From Argyresthia goedartella (taxonomy: Eukaryota > Arthropoda > Insecta > Lepidoptera > Argyresthiidae), in NCBI GenBank assembly GCA_949825045.1, contig OX463818.1, forward strand, positions 32,814,906-32,878,905: a DNA stretch of 64,000 bases. The letters are read 5' to 3'. Within the stretch, counting starts at the first letter, position 1. Each line of letters opens with the position of its first letter. Position numbers and translations under genes: made by a program. Positions 9,131 through 18,998 of the stretch are shown here, piece by piece. The notes beneath the pieces were generated by a model, which was not told the origin of the DNA, did not search any database, and saw only the letters and a program-made list of their open reading frames with translations.

Positions 9131-10000
9131 TCACTGCAAACTAGGTAATGATGGGTCGTTTATTATAATAGCATTTTCTTCAAAATAATACATAGAATGG
9201 AACGCTTCTTTATCATTTACTAGTCCATGTATAGATGAATATACATCAGAATGGTCACCAGTCAATTTATAACGTTCATTCAAAGCTTCATCTAAGTACA
9301 TGTTCTTCATAGAATTAGAAAACTGAAACATCAAGTCACAAAGAGATACCCTATACTGCTCTACATGATCAAAATTTACTAAATCGGTTCTACCTAATTT
9401 AACTATCAACTTAAACGGATCAGGTATATACAAATTCAATAGAAATTTAGAACAAAAATATGAGTGTTTATATCGCAAAAATTTTGATTCCAAATTAAAT
9501 AACTTAGCACATTCATCATTTCTATCTATATTTTTAACACCCCCTATTAACAAACTATCATCTCCACTAAAGAGACCCAATTTTAATTTTCTAGTATCAA
9601 ACAAAGAAGCTATAACTCCTATTAAAACCACAGTATTACCTATATAAGTACTAGCGTTTCCTGATTTTCTTTGGTACGGAATATAAAACTTCATCTGATT
9701 TATTCGATCATATAAAATAGTATTTTCGTGAGCAAATCTCCAAATCCTTAAATATTCCTCAGGTACACCAAATAACCTATACAATTCTAATTCAAATTCC
9801 AATAATAATTTACCCTGAGATTTGTCATACCTAGATATATCTATTTCTAACTTATCATCAGTATTCAAAATATCAGCGTCCAATTCTAAGTTTAACTTAT
9901 CTTGAAAATCAACCGGAGAACAATCGGAAAACAATTTAAATTTATCAGGTAATACACTTATCAATCTCTTCTTAAATTCTCTAAAAATGGGACAAAACAT
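9131..10000 (-). pseudogene. Endogenous RNA-virus RdRp core (virga/nege/kita-like), motifs A-C
   Basis: This 289-codon open frame carries the polymerase palm. Motif A is DISRYDKSQ (residues 54-62), motif B is SGNASTYIGNT (113-123) and motif C is SGDDSL (145-150). The D-x5-KSQ form of motif A, SG-x3-T-x3-NT and GDD are characteristic of the alphavirus-like supergroup that includes Virgaviridae, Kitaviridae and negeviruses. The frame ends in a normal stop about 80 bases before the LINE at 9050. It is cut off from its N-terminal part (14285-13690) by the LINE at 10025-13690. The reading is free of stops and all catalytic Asp residues are kept. I mark it as a pseudogene because the gene as a whole is split. 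Confidence 0.88.
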
Positions 10001-10035
10001 AACATTTATAGTCTTCGCGTGTGCGGCTATAGTTT

Positions 10036-10060
10036 GAATAGAATAGAATAGAATAGAATA
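10036..10060 (-). repeat. LINE 3' tail, (TTCTA)n
   Basis: On the plus strand this is GAATA repeated about five times. It marks the 3' end of the LINE that lies in the viral polymerase. Confidence 0.7.
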
Positions 10061-10576
10061 TGCGTTTATTCAAGCGTCACAATACACAACACATAGCACA
10101 AAATAGGAATATACAAAAATAGGAATACACATGGACAACAACAAAAGTGGGTATATTATGTGATGTAAATGGCTTCTTAAGAAAACAGCGTAGTGTGCTG
10201 GTTGTATACGGCGACGGTGAAACGGCTCCGGCTCAGCATTATGCTACAGGGCCTACAGGAGGACCTGAAGCGCTGGTATTCTGTCGGAACCGGTGTGACT
10301 GAGTGTATTGTTTTGTACGGTGTTGATTAGACTACGTAATATGCATAGATAAGAGATATAAACAATAAATAGCATAATATAAATGTAGGGTATATGAGTA
10401 TAGAGTTTGTGTGTGGCATGTAAATAATGGTATGAAGTACGATAAATAAATAAATAAATAAGTAAATAGGCACAGTAATTATGATAAATATGAATAATGT
10501 ACAAACATGTTTGAAAAATGCAAGAGGTTTTGGGGGTCAGAAACGAAGGCTGCCGATGCAGACTGCAGAGATAGCT

Positions 10577-11315
10577 TCAGTTATCCGCTTTTTGAAGGGC
10601 TAGTAAATAGGCTTTGTATACTGTTTTATAGCTGGTTAAAGTAATTTTTTCACGAATTGGCGGGGGGATATTATTCCAGCATTTTGTAGCCAGATATCTG
10701 AAGCTACCCCTGAAAGCAGCAGTCCGATGCCGGGGAATGGAGAGTATATTTGTTGAGCTGCGGTTCATGTGGTGATTGGAAACTTTCCAGGAGAGCTTTT
10801 CGTGAAGGTATTCAGGTATCCCTCTCTTTATAACACCGAACAAGAGCGCTGCAAATTGAAATTGTTGTCTGCCTTTCATTTTTAAAACATTTGCTCGATT
10901 CAGATAGGGCGTGATATGAGTACGTGGAGGGACGATGTAACAATAGCGATCGCAGGCGTTTTGCACTCGCTGTACCAATCGCTCAGTGTGCTTATACAAA
11001 CGCGGCCCGTATACTGTGATGCAGTAGCTAAGCTTTGACAACACTAACGCCTCACAGAGCTCCACTCGTATTTCTTCTTTTAGGAATTTCCGAATTCTGT
11101 AACCTGTAAAAACAGTTTTTGACTAGCTCGAGAACATGTTTGTCAAAACGCAGCTCCTCATCCATGATTAGACCCAGGTTCCGCGCTTCACGCACTCGCT
11201 CCACTGGTACCCCCGATATAGCAGTTTGTGGATTCATATCGCCAATAGTATTCACCTGGTGTCTCGAGCCGAGTATCATGAACTTTGATTTTTTTGGGTT
11301 TAGGACTAAACGCAT
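10577..11315 (-). pseudogene. C-terminal part of the same LINE ORF2, frameshifted
   Basis: Two frames carry the rest of the protein. 11315-11052 reads LNPKKSKFMILGSRHQ and RNLGLIMDEELRFDKHV. 11065-10577 reads ALVLSKLSYCITVYGPRL and ends TVYKAYLLALQKADN. They join across a second frame change near 11090. Order and content match the post-RT domain of CR1-group LINEs. Confidence 0.8.
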
Positions 11316-13416
11316 TTTTGGAGGACCAAGTTGTTATACGTTCTAAATCCGCATTTATCCTCCGCATAGCATCAGGAAGCGATTCTTTGTTCACTTCAAT
11401 ATAAAGCTGTAAATCATCGGCATATAGATGATATTTGCAATGGTGAATGCAGCTTGTGATATCAGCGCAGTACAGAATAAATAACAGAGGACCCAATATG
11501 GACCCTTGAGGAACACCTCTACAGGTGGTGACTTTTTGAGAGTGATTTTTGGTTCCGTCACTATTTGTTAAGACTACTTGTTGGTTGCGGTCTTTGAGGT
11601 AAGTTTCAAACCACTTAATCGTATTTACTTCAAATCCATAGTAGCTTAGCTTGGATAGAATTAAATCCACATTGATGGAGTCAAATGCTCTTGAGTAGTC
11701 AAGTAGGACGAGAAACGTGGCATTCCCAGAGTCTTGGGATGCTAATACGTTGTCAACAACATCAAGAAGAGCCGTCGTTGTACTACGATTCTTTCTGAAA
11801 CCTGATTGTAACTTTGGAAGAAGGCCGTGTGTTTCCGCAAATGAAATTACTTGAAAGTACACAAGTTTTTCGAGAATTTTAGAGAGGTACGGTAGTATAC
11901 TTATAGGTCGTAGATCAGATATTATTTTGGGGTTACTTATTTTTGGGGTCGGACGGACAATAGACGCCTTCCAAGATGATGGGAATATAGAGGTAATCAA
12001 GGATTGGTTTAGAATATGAGTAATTATTTTAAGTGTTTGTGGTAATATATATATATCCATTGTAATTTTGTCCATACCACAGGCGTGTGAGTTCTGTTTA
12101 AGAATAATTTTACTGACATCATGCTCATTCACTTGTTTAAGTCGGAAAACACCAGGACCAAACCTATGGTATTCGTAAAAGGTGAGATCTGATATTCTTA
12201 CACGATCTTCCCCGGGGATATTCATAAAATGAGACATAATATCGTTGGGATCAGAAAAGTTGTCAGGAAGTTCATTTGGTTTTTTGAAGTTAGGAATACA
12301 CGTTTCACGAAGTTTATTCCATAACTGATTTGTGTCTTTGGTGTGATTGTTGATGTGGTGCTCAAAGTATGCCCGCTTTTCTGCAAAAAGACTGGTTATT
12401 ACGAGGTTTTTAAGAGATTTGTATTCCTGTTTATGAGTTTGAGATTTGGATTTCTTATAAGTTGCATGTACTTTGTCCCTTAGCTGCATCATCAGTCTGA
12501 CATTATTGGTTAACAAGGGCATATGTCGATCTTTGATGTTCATAGTTTTTTCTGGAGCATGTTTATCGAACAAGTCGAGAATATATCCCTCTAAGGTTGC
12601 GACCATTGAATCAACATTGGCTCCTTTTGCAATTATATCCCAATCAACAGCGTTTAAATCATGCTCAAAGCATTTCATAGGTATGCTCTTAAGTGGTCTA
12701 TAAGTGGTTTTAAATGTTGGATATTTATCCCTTTTCACCTTTAATTTAACTGTCAATAATGCATGAGCGCCGAGGTCTGGGATATGATTTATTGAAAGAT
12801 TTGAAGCGGTGGCATTTGTACAGAAAAGGTCTATCAAAGTGGCGCTGTGATCTGTAAAATGTGTGGGTTCAGTAATACAGTTTGTAAGACGAGCGTACTC
12901 TAGAAATTCTTGCAGTTTTTTTGTCATGATATTTTCTCTATTCAACATGTCTATATTGAAATCCCCAGTAAGAATGATACGATCAAATTTGGAAAACGTT
13001 GCTATGGAGTCAGTCAGCGCATCAAGAAATGTATCAACGGCCATCCATTGCGGGCGATAGGCAGTACCAACAATAATCTTTGAAGATTTGACGCTAAGGG
13101 ATAGCCAGAGCTGTTCAACTTGGGAATCTGATTCAGGGTGAGGGTAAATCCTAGCCCGAAGACCAACTCTAATGTAGAAGGCTATACCTCCGCTTCGTGC
13201 TTGGCGAACTTGAGTGGGGCGAGCTACATGACGTAAACGGTAACCAGGAATAGATGGGGCTCGGCCTAATTCACCTTCACGCAACCATGTCTCGTTTATG
13301 GCGACAAGATCTGGCGATCTTTGTAAGATAGCTACAATAAGTTCATCGTGCCCAGTGTTTAAAGACCCCGCATTCCAGAATGAAATTGTAAGTAGGTTAT
13401 TACTTAGCTCTTTTTA
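11188..13416 (-). CDS. LINE ORF2, endonuclease and reverse transcriptase
   Basis: The main frame has its first Met at 13284, but endonuclease reading begins upstream near 13416 (FWNAGSLNTGHDE, then INETWLREGE with the catalytic Glu). Then come GIAFYIR, GTAYRP, IILTGDFNIDML and PDLGAHAL (where SDH is expected). RT motifs are SDLRPISILPYLSKILEKL, SGFRKNRSTTTALLD, VLLDYSRAFDSI (motif A), CRGVPQGSILGPLLFILY (motif B) and LYADDLQLY (motif C). After SSKNAFSPKPKKIKV the frame shifts near 11290-11310. The proper continuation (LNPKKSKFMILGS) is in the frame starting at 11315, so this copy is broken. Confidence 0.85.
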
Positions 13417-13689
13417 TAAAAAAATAATAATAATATAACAGTGTGTATTTGTGTTCAAGTGTGGTAATTGGTATGTGTACAATATATCGCGGGTTTTAGG
13501 TAGATGTAGATGTGTTTTTGTGACAGAAATGCTTGATAAGAATAGGAAGTTTATGCGAAGATTCTTTGATAATAATGTAAGGCGGGTATATTCAGGTTGT
13601 GTTAGATTTGTAGTGTAATGATGAGTATCTTGTGAGGTGCTAGGCCTTATAGAAACCAGTTTGCAAAGAAGAATATTCGTGAATAGCAG

Positions 13690-14340
13690 ATACATCTAAT
13701 TTAGGCTTTGGCAAACGCTTTATCATCAAAGAATACCTATTAACGTCTTCAAGTGTGATTTTGAATCTATATTTGAGGGTTTATAAGGTAACCAAGAATT
13801 AATAAGAGAATTATTCAGAAATATTTTGTTATCCATATATGATTCAAAAACATCTCTCATATTACTAGCCACAAATGTTTAAAAAAAAATATTTATCATT
13901 ATATTCACCATATGAGATTCGTTAACTTTTCACTAATATGATGTACACCCAAATTTCTCTTTAATACAGCTAACAACATTTCAGTAAATCCTGGATCTCT
14001 ACGTGATGGACAATGCGTCTGCAAAACCGGTTTTACAAAATCATATTTTCTATCAAGGAAAACTTTGTTACTCATGACATATCTCATACTCAAAGGTGGT
14101 AATTCTAAATCACAATTATTCATAATTACACTCTCAAAATAATAATCCGAAGAATTATAACTTTTTATAGCGTCATCATAAATTTCTTGTAAAGCTGTAC
14201 AATCTGTTAATCTATACTGAAATGCAAAAACACTTTCTGGAATCCATTTGTTTAATGGATCTTCTATATATTCGAATACTCCCAAATCTATATCTTCAGT
14301 ATTATTAGATAAAAACTTTTGAATATTTTTAGTTCTATAA
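13690..14340 (-). pseudogene. Endogenous RNA-virus polymerase, N-terminal part
   Basis: The open frame 14285-13905 includes FVKPVLQTHCPSRRDPGFTE and LLAVLKRNL. This is the P-x-L-x-T...R...E...KRN block upstream of RdRp motif A in the alphavirus-like supergroup. Reading continues past a 9-A run (13881-13889) and a frame break to about 13690 (MRDVFESYMDN and KRLPKPKLDVSAIHEYSS), where the LINE begins. A few codons also precede the ORF's first Met, up to about 14340. The frame is damaged at homopolymer runs, and the remainder lies at 9131-10000. Confidence 0.8.
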
Positions 14341-14378
14341 TGAGTGTTATAATAATTATTATCTTTACATATGAATTG

Positions 14379-15005
14379 TTAAGTAGAATTTTCACCGTAT
14401 TCGAATTTATTTTTAACGCTATATACATTCTTCAGAATAAAATTTCGAGGAGAATAACCTATATCATTACTAAATTTAACCAATGTATTATTTATATGCT
14501 TATTTGTATCTAACAAACCGTCTATATCAGCTCCTATTTTCTTTAAGGGTTCGTAATTCATTTTAAATTTCATCTTATATAAGTCCTGATCACAGTTATC
14601 AAATTGTATATACAAAATATCTACTATATTTCTAAACTTTTCACAAATATTCAAAATAGGCATTTTTTCTGTTGTAGATCCAAAAACAAAGTGAACTTTC
14701 GTTAAATATTCATTCTTAATGCATGTTGACAACATTTCATACATATTTCCAATATTAATCATATTCTTATCAATTAATTTCACAACATTACTATCTCCAA
14801 ACTTTTCTATAGTGTTCATCGAAATACGGTTATCATCATAATATTTGCCTACAAAAAAAACAGCAAAAGCTATTGTAGAATAAAAAAAAATTGTCCAAAT
14901 ACTCTTAGAATTACCAGGATAATTTATACAGTTATCAACACTATTTATTATATAAGCATTTAAATTTTTTACTGCGTCATATATATTATTTATATCTAAA
15001 TTCAA
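14379..15005 (-). pseudogene. Virus-derived ORF between methyltransferase and polymerase, with a membrane segment
   Basis: 208 codons. Residues 36-57 form a clear hydrophobic segment (IWTIFFYSTIAFAVFFVG). The rest is Asn/Lys/Ile-rich and probably helical. In related viruses an RNA helicase (GxGKT/S Walker A) is expected here, but I see no Walker motif. The frame begins at a 16-T run (15018-15033). This may be the linker of the replicase polyprotein. Function unknown. Confidence 0.5.
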
Positions 15006-15047
15006 AAAAGCTTGAAATTTTTTTTTTTTTTTTAAAGTGAAATTTCA

Positions 15048-15242
15048 TCAGTCGAAGAATTGGGGTAAATTCACTAAAGAATCTAGCTCAACAGAATAAG
15101 TTCTCATTTTTCCTTCAATGTCTTTCAAATACTTCATTTCATACGATTCTATGTTAGAAGATTCGGGATTATCAACTAGTACCAACTTTAAATCATTGAA
15201 CTGATCTTCAGCGAAATCAGGATAGTCCAGTAAGAATTTCAT
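15048..15242 (-). pseudogene. Short virus-derived open fragment
   Basis: 64 codons between two homopolymer runs (15018-15033 and 15262-15270), acidic, with no recognised motif. It lies in order between the fragments at 15325 and 15005, so it is most likely part of the same broken replicase frame. Confidence 0.4.
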
Positions 15243-15324
15243 ATCCTCTTCAACATCAAAGTTTTTTTTTCAAATACTAAACTTTTAAAGTTTTCGTATT
15301 GAGTCTTTATTATACTTTTATAGC

Positions 15325-15831
15325 TTATAGAAAATGTATTAACGAAGTTGTATCATCTTCTTCACTCTGAATATCATACAAAGAAGTTATATATGGATTA
15401 TCTATTGAATCTTCATTAGTAGCATACAATTTTATATATTCTTCAAAATTAAAAACCTTAGCAGCTTCCAGTACACTAACTTCATATATTTTTCTTAAAC
15501 CAATAGCTGAATAAAAATTTTTCCTTAAATATTCCAATGAAGTTCCCTTAGAAAATTTTCTGTACAACAAAGTCATTAAAGATGAAAGCACTCCTGATTC
15601 ATTAAATTTACGATCTTCTTTAACTTCATCAACGACTTTCGACACCAGATCACCAGCATAAAATCTTTTAATAAAAGCGATTACATATATTGCACAAGTC
15701 ACGTTATATAAATCATCCGTGGATAATTTATACGCCGGTACAAAAAGTTCGGTTCCGTTTACAGATGTTCTGGTGTTAAATGACGATGCATGTTTGAAAA
15801 GTTCCCCGAAAGTAAATTTACCAGCTTCCAT
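15325..15831 (-). pseudogene. Virus-derived ORF downstream of the methyltransferase domain
   Basis: 168 codons, mainly helical and soluble in appearance (for example FGELFKHASSFNTRTSV and LYNVTCAIYVIAFIKRFYAG). It ends in an acidic stretch, QSEEDDTTSL. Its place just after the methyltransferase core corresponds to the methyltransferase-associated or linker region in alphavirus-like replicases. I cannot name it more precisely. Confidence 0.45.
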
Positions 15832-15962
15832 CTTTCAAGCTTGATTTAATATTAAATCATACAATATACTATGCACTACAAAAAATTTTTTTTCTAATAT
15901 TTTAATATTGTTTTTATAATTGAAAACAAAATATTGCAGAAACTTTTTATCTTTATAACTAT

Positions 15963-16644
15963 CTAAAAAAAAGAGTGAGTCAAAGAATATGTCTGATTTT
16001 TCTTCAAATTGTTAATTCCAGAACAAGCATATATCTGGAAGAACATTAAGCCATCTTCACAACTTACTATCTCTATTAACCAATAACTATTATTATAACT
16101 TATACATGCACTAGTTATTAAAGCTAAATAAGTGTCCCAATTATGAGTATAACTCAAACTATGATCGTTTTCAAAAGTAAAACAATTTTTTCTAATATTA
16201 TTCTGTGATTTTTTTTAAAAAAAACACCCCATACCTTCTATATAACCTTCTTCCTGAGATAAAACTTTTACGTCGAATATCAAAGATCCTACTGCTTTTA
16301 TACATTTCTTATTATACAAAGTTTTTGCAAGATCATATCTCGAAATATCATATGATGAATGTAAAAATTTCAAATACGCACAAGTTACATGACAGTCTTG
16401 ACACTTATTACTACAGATGAATTTACTATTTCTATTATTGTAATCATTGAAAATTTCGTCATAATTTTTTTTGTTCCGCATGAGCATTAGATAAGTATTC
16501 AGAAGCTCTCGTTTTCCTAACACAATCTTGCAAACTTAAAATAGGACAACATGCATGCACATTGTATTTACACTGTTTAACTAATTCAGAAGCGTTAGCA
16601 CCTACTTCACCATACATAAAGTCGTGTTTAGTGGGATCAGCCAC
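15963..16644 (-). pseudogene. Endogenous viral capping methyltransferase-guanylyltransferase domain
   Basis: Three open pieces carry the alphavirus-like methyltransferase. The first (16644-16459) has the His motif VHACCPILSLQDCVRKTRAS. The second (16523-16215) has CSNKCQDCHVTCAY and LHSSYDI, the conserved Cys and S-x-YD block, then IKAVGSLIFD. The third (16157-15963, first Met, with open reading upstream) has NWDTYLALITSACISY. This enzyme caps viral RNA. Breaks: a frame change at the 8-T run 16465-16472, and an in-frame TAA at 16215-16217 formed where eight T meet eight A. The domain is typical of Virgaviridae, Kitaviridae and negeviruses. Confidence 0.8.
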
Positions 16645-16778
16645 AATGTCTTTTTAATAATTTATCATTTTATCAAGTTCCATATTTTCTAAAATACGTG
16701 AATTAGCAGCATAAGCATGGTCATGATTAGTAGAATTATTAGGACACATATCTTTTCTATAATTTCTAAATCTATTAC

Positions 16779-17249
16779 TCAACCTTTGCAAATCTTCCAC
16801 ATTTTAAAAAAAAAAGGTAATCTAGTCTTTTCTTTAGCCCTCAAAAAGTTTATATCATTTGAAACAGAGGAAGCAACTGCGTTAGTAATAGTTCCAGAAA
16901 TTATATTTCCCAATACATCATTCTTATAGTTATTACGATACGAATCATAATCTAAACCATTATTACTCATTACTCTAAAAATATCAGAAGGTATAATGGC
17001 ATCAGAACCTAACAAATTATTTAGTATTTTATTACGATTCAGTTTTAATTCTAAATATTTTCCCATATCTAAACTATAATTACCATTTAAATCTACATGA
17101 TTCACTTTAGTATCTAATGGATATTTCAACTTATCTAAGATAACATTATTATGACAAAAGATTTTCTTATTTAGAGTGTTCCTCAACATTTCTTTCACAC
17201 AAAAAAATTTTTTATCACACAATTTATTATAAAGGTTATTATAATACAT
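16779..17249 (-). pseudogene. Virus-derived ORF upstream of the methyltransferase
   Basis: 156 codons, Asn/Lys-rich, with Cys-containing FFCVKEMLRNTLNKKIFC and a Gly/Ala/Val stretch (GNIISGTITNAVASSVS) that could be a weak membrane or fusion-like segment. It ends near a 10-A run (16806-16815) and begins near an 8-T run (17269-17276). It is probably the N-terminal part of the replicase. No motif recognised. Confidence 0.4.
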
Positions 17250-17322
17250 AACATTTCCTAAAACATTATTTTTTTTAAAGCTAATTTTTCGATAGTCGGA
17301 TACAAATTTTTATTTTTGAAAT

Positions 17323-18033
17323 TTATCCCATACAATTCGTAACATCTCCCATCATTTTTTTTTTATTAAACTTCATAGTTTCAGCTGGACCATCGTTGTG
17401 GAAAACTTCACAAACTATGTGAGAGATATCAGTTACTATTGCGTTGTTCATCGAATAATTACCTCTACCATCGGACATAGTGATTATTGAACACAATTCA
17501 CCCCCAGAATTATATGTCGGAGTACCGGAAATCATGTTTTTGTTGCTGTTGTTGAAAGATCTTACACATATAGCCCTACCTCCGCATATTATCATAGCAG
17601 TCTTATTCACAATAACTTTTTCTCCGTCTGGGATTCTCAAATGACAAACATCAGTCACTTCATTCAGTTTTCTGTCTTCGTCATTTATATCAGGATATGT
17701 TTGTTTCCCTCCAAACACGTGTACAGGTTTTACGTCACATTCAGGCCACCATCCTTTGTCTTCAGATTCACACAAATACACAAAGTCGTCACGTTTAACC
17801 TGCTCTTCCATAGATTTTCGTTCTGTTTGGGTATCATCGTGCACTTTATAGACGTTACGAAAATTTTCTTTTTCCCGTTTTTTTCTGATAATAGATATTT
17901 TTCTTTTTTTTTGAACAGGTGTTTTTAATTTTTTTATACGTTTCCGAGAATACATTTTTTTGTTCTTTTGAACCAATCCCAAATTCCCTTCATCTAATGG
18001 TAGGATTTCAAATCTATTATAACATTCAATCAT
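17323..18033 (-). pseudogene. Virus-derived ORF with basic region and possible protease-like segment
   Basis: 236 codons, with less A/T bias in codon use than its neighbours. Residues 25-55 are very basic (SRKRIKKLKTPVQKKRK). The second half contains DVCHLRIPDGEK, MIICGGRAICVR and GTPTYNSGGELCSIITMSDG. The last resembles the G-x-SGG-x-L neighbourhood of trypsin-like viral proteases, with HxR 50 residues earlier, but I cannot align a full triad. It starts with an ATGA overlap to the ORF at 18386-18030. The protease idea is weak; a nucleic-acid-binding or structural role is equally possible. Confidence 0.4.
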
Positions 18034-18386
18034 TCGGATCTACTGTTATACACTAAGACATCTAAAATTTTTATATAATTACCTAATTCTTCCAAAGACA
18101 AACCAATCAGGATTCTTGAAAACCCGTACACACTTATAAATTCACTAGCTTTCATCATGGTGTACTGCTTGTTCACATGAAGCACACCAATGTCATTCAT
18201 AACAGGCTCGGGTATACATACATCACGCTTCAAAACATCATATAGTATTCGCGCAACAACATTCACTTCAGGACATACACCCAAAATATATTTAACCTTT
18301 CGCACATCAATCATACATTCCTTAACATATTCATTAGAATTGAACAGATTTCCTAAATACATATGGTAATCTATTAAGACATTCAA
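18030..18386 (-). pseudogene. Virus-derived ORF, unidentified
   Basis: 118 codons, soluble and helix-rich. Its stop overlaps the next ATG as ATGA, the arrangement used for coupled translation in compact viral genomes. An overlapping frame, 18591-18334, holds a Phe/Cys/Tyr-rich membrane-like stretch that may be its upstream extension. No family recognised. The assignment to the virus rests on strand, composition and contiguity. Confidence 0.35.
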
Positions 18387-18591
18387 AAATTTCTAGGTAA
18401 CAAAACATATTTAAAACATTGAAACTATAGAAAACACAATAAAAGGACGTATACGTCAAAAACAAACAAAGTAAAAAGACGTACGAGACGTCGGTAACTA
18501 AATTTGTTTCGAAAGGTTTATCAAACGTGTACGTTTTGTATGTACGATATTTTATAAAAACGTGTTGTCCCGTGATGACAACTTGCCTCAA
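18334..18591 (-). other. Open frame at the 5' edge of the virus-derived block
   Basis: 85 codons with a membrane-like segment (VSYVFLLCLFLTYTSFYCVF). It may be the beginning of the viral coding sequence in a shifted frame, or chance. Viral-looking minus-strand coding is not evident to the right of about 18600. Confidence 0.25.
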
Positions 18592-18695
18592 AAAGATGAA
18601 GATGAAGCAATTAGTAATAGCATTGACTACTTACTGGAAGATAATTTAGATTTTATATAACTGCACTTTTATTATGTAAGTTTAAAATTATTCAC

Positions 18696-18753
18696 GAGGG
18701 GCCACTTGTACCAAAAGTAAACTAAGCTTTAAATTTTGGTACAAGTGGCCCTC
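18696..18753. repeat. Inverted repeat (hairpin)
   Basis: The left arm is 18696-18716 and the right arm 18734-18753. They pair as GAGGGGCCACTTGTACC... with its reverse complement, with one extra G in the left arm. The loop of 17 bases contains AAGCTT. It could be a short foldback element. Confidence 0.8.
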
Positions 18754-18900
18754 AATTACTTAGTTATAAAAGTAAGTATGTACCTACTTATTGTAGTTTG
18801 GATTACATTTTGTTTCATTCCTGTCAAAACTTAGTTTAGAAAGAATTTATTTTCAGTGCATCCTGAGTACGTCCTATCCCAATCTAGTTACATCAAACCA

Positions 18901-18998
18901 GCTTAAGTCACATAGTGTTTTTTCATAATTGCTTAAGTCCAGTGACAGTTTTTTCAAACTAGCCTAAATCCATGTACTATTTTTCATAAACGCCTAAG
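18901..18998. repeat. Imperfect tandem repeats of about 31 bp
   Basis: Four successive units start GCTTAAGTC, GCTTAAGTCC, GCCTAAATCC and GCCTAAGTCC. The first three continue with a T-rich stretch ending TTTCATAA or TTTCAAAC. The fourth unit is cut short after CCAAG. Confidence 0.65.

Larger units (their letters stand above)
10025..13690 (-). mobile_element. 5'-truncated LINE inserted in the viral polymerase
   Basis: The minus strand encodes an endonuclease from about 13416 (ISFWNAGSL), reverse transcriptase, a C-terminal region ending at 10577, a 3' UTR of about 520 bp, and a (TTCTA)n tail at 10036-10060. There is no ORF1, so it is 5'-truncated. Viral polymerase reading stops near 13690 on one side and resumes near 10005 on the other. 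YADDLQLY and GVPQGSILGPLLFILYCADI suggest the CR1/L2/Jockey group; I cannot assign the clade more finely. Confidence 0.85.

Noticed and set aside
2882..18591. AT-rich minus-strand ORF series as an endogenous large DNA virus (nudivirus or baculovirus-like)
   Set aside because: The motifs found are an RNA-virus RdRp (DxxxxDKSQ, GDD) and an alphavirus-like capping methyltransferase. No DNA-virus core gene was seen.
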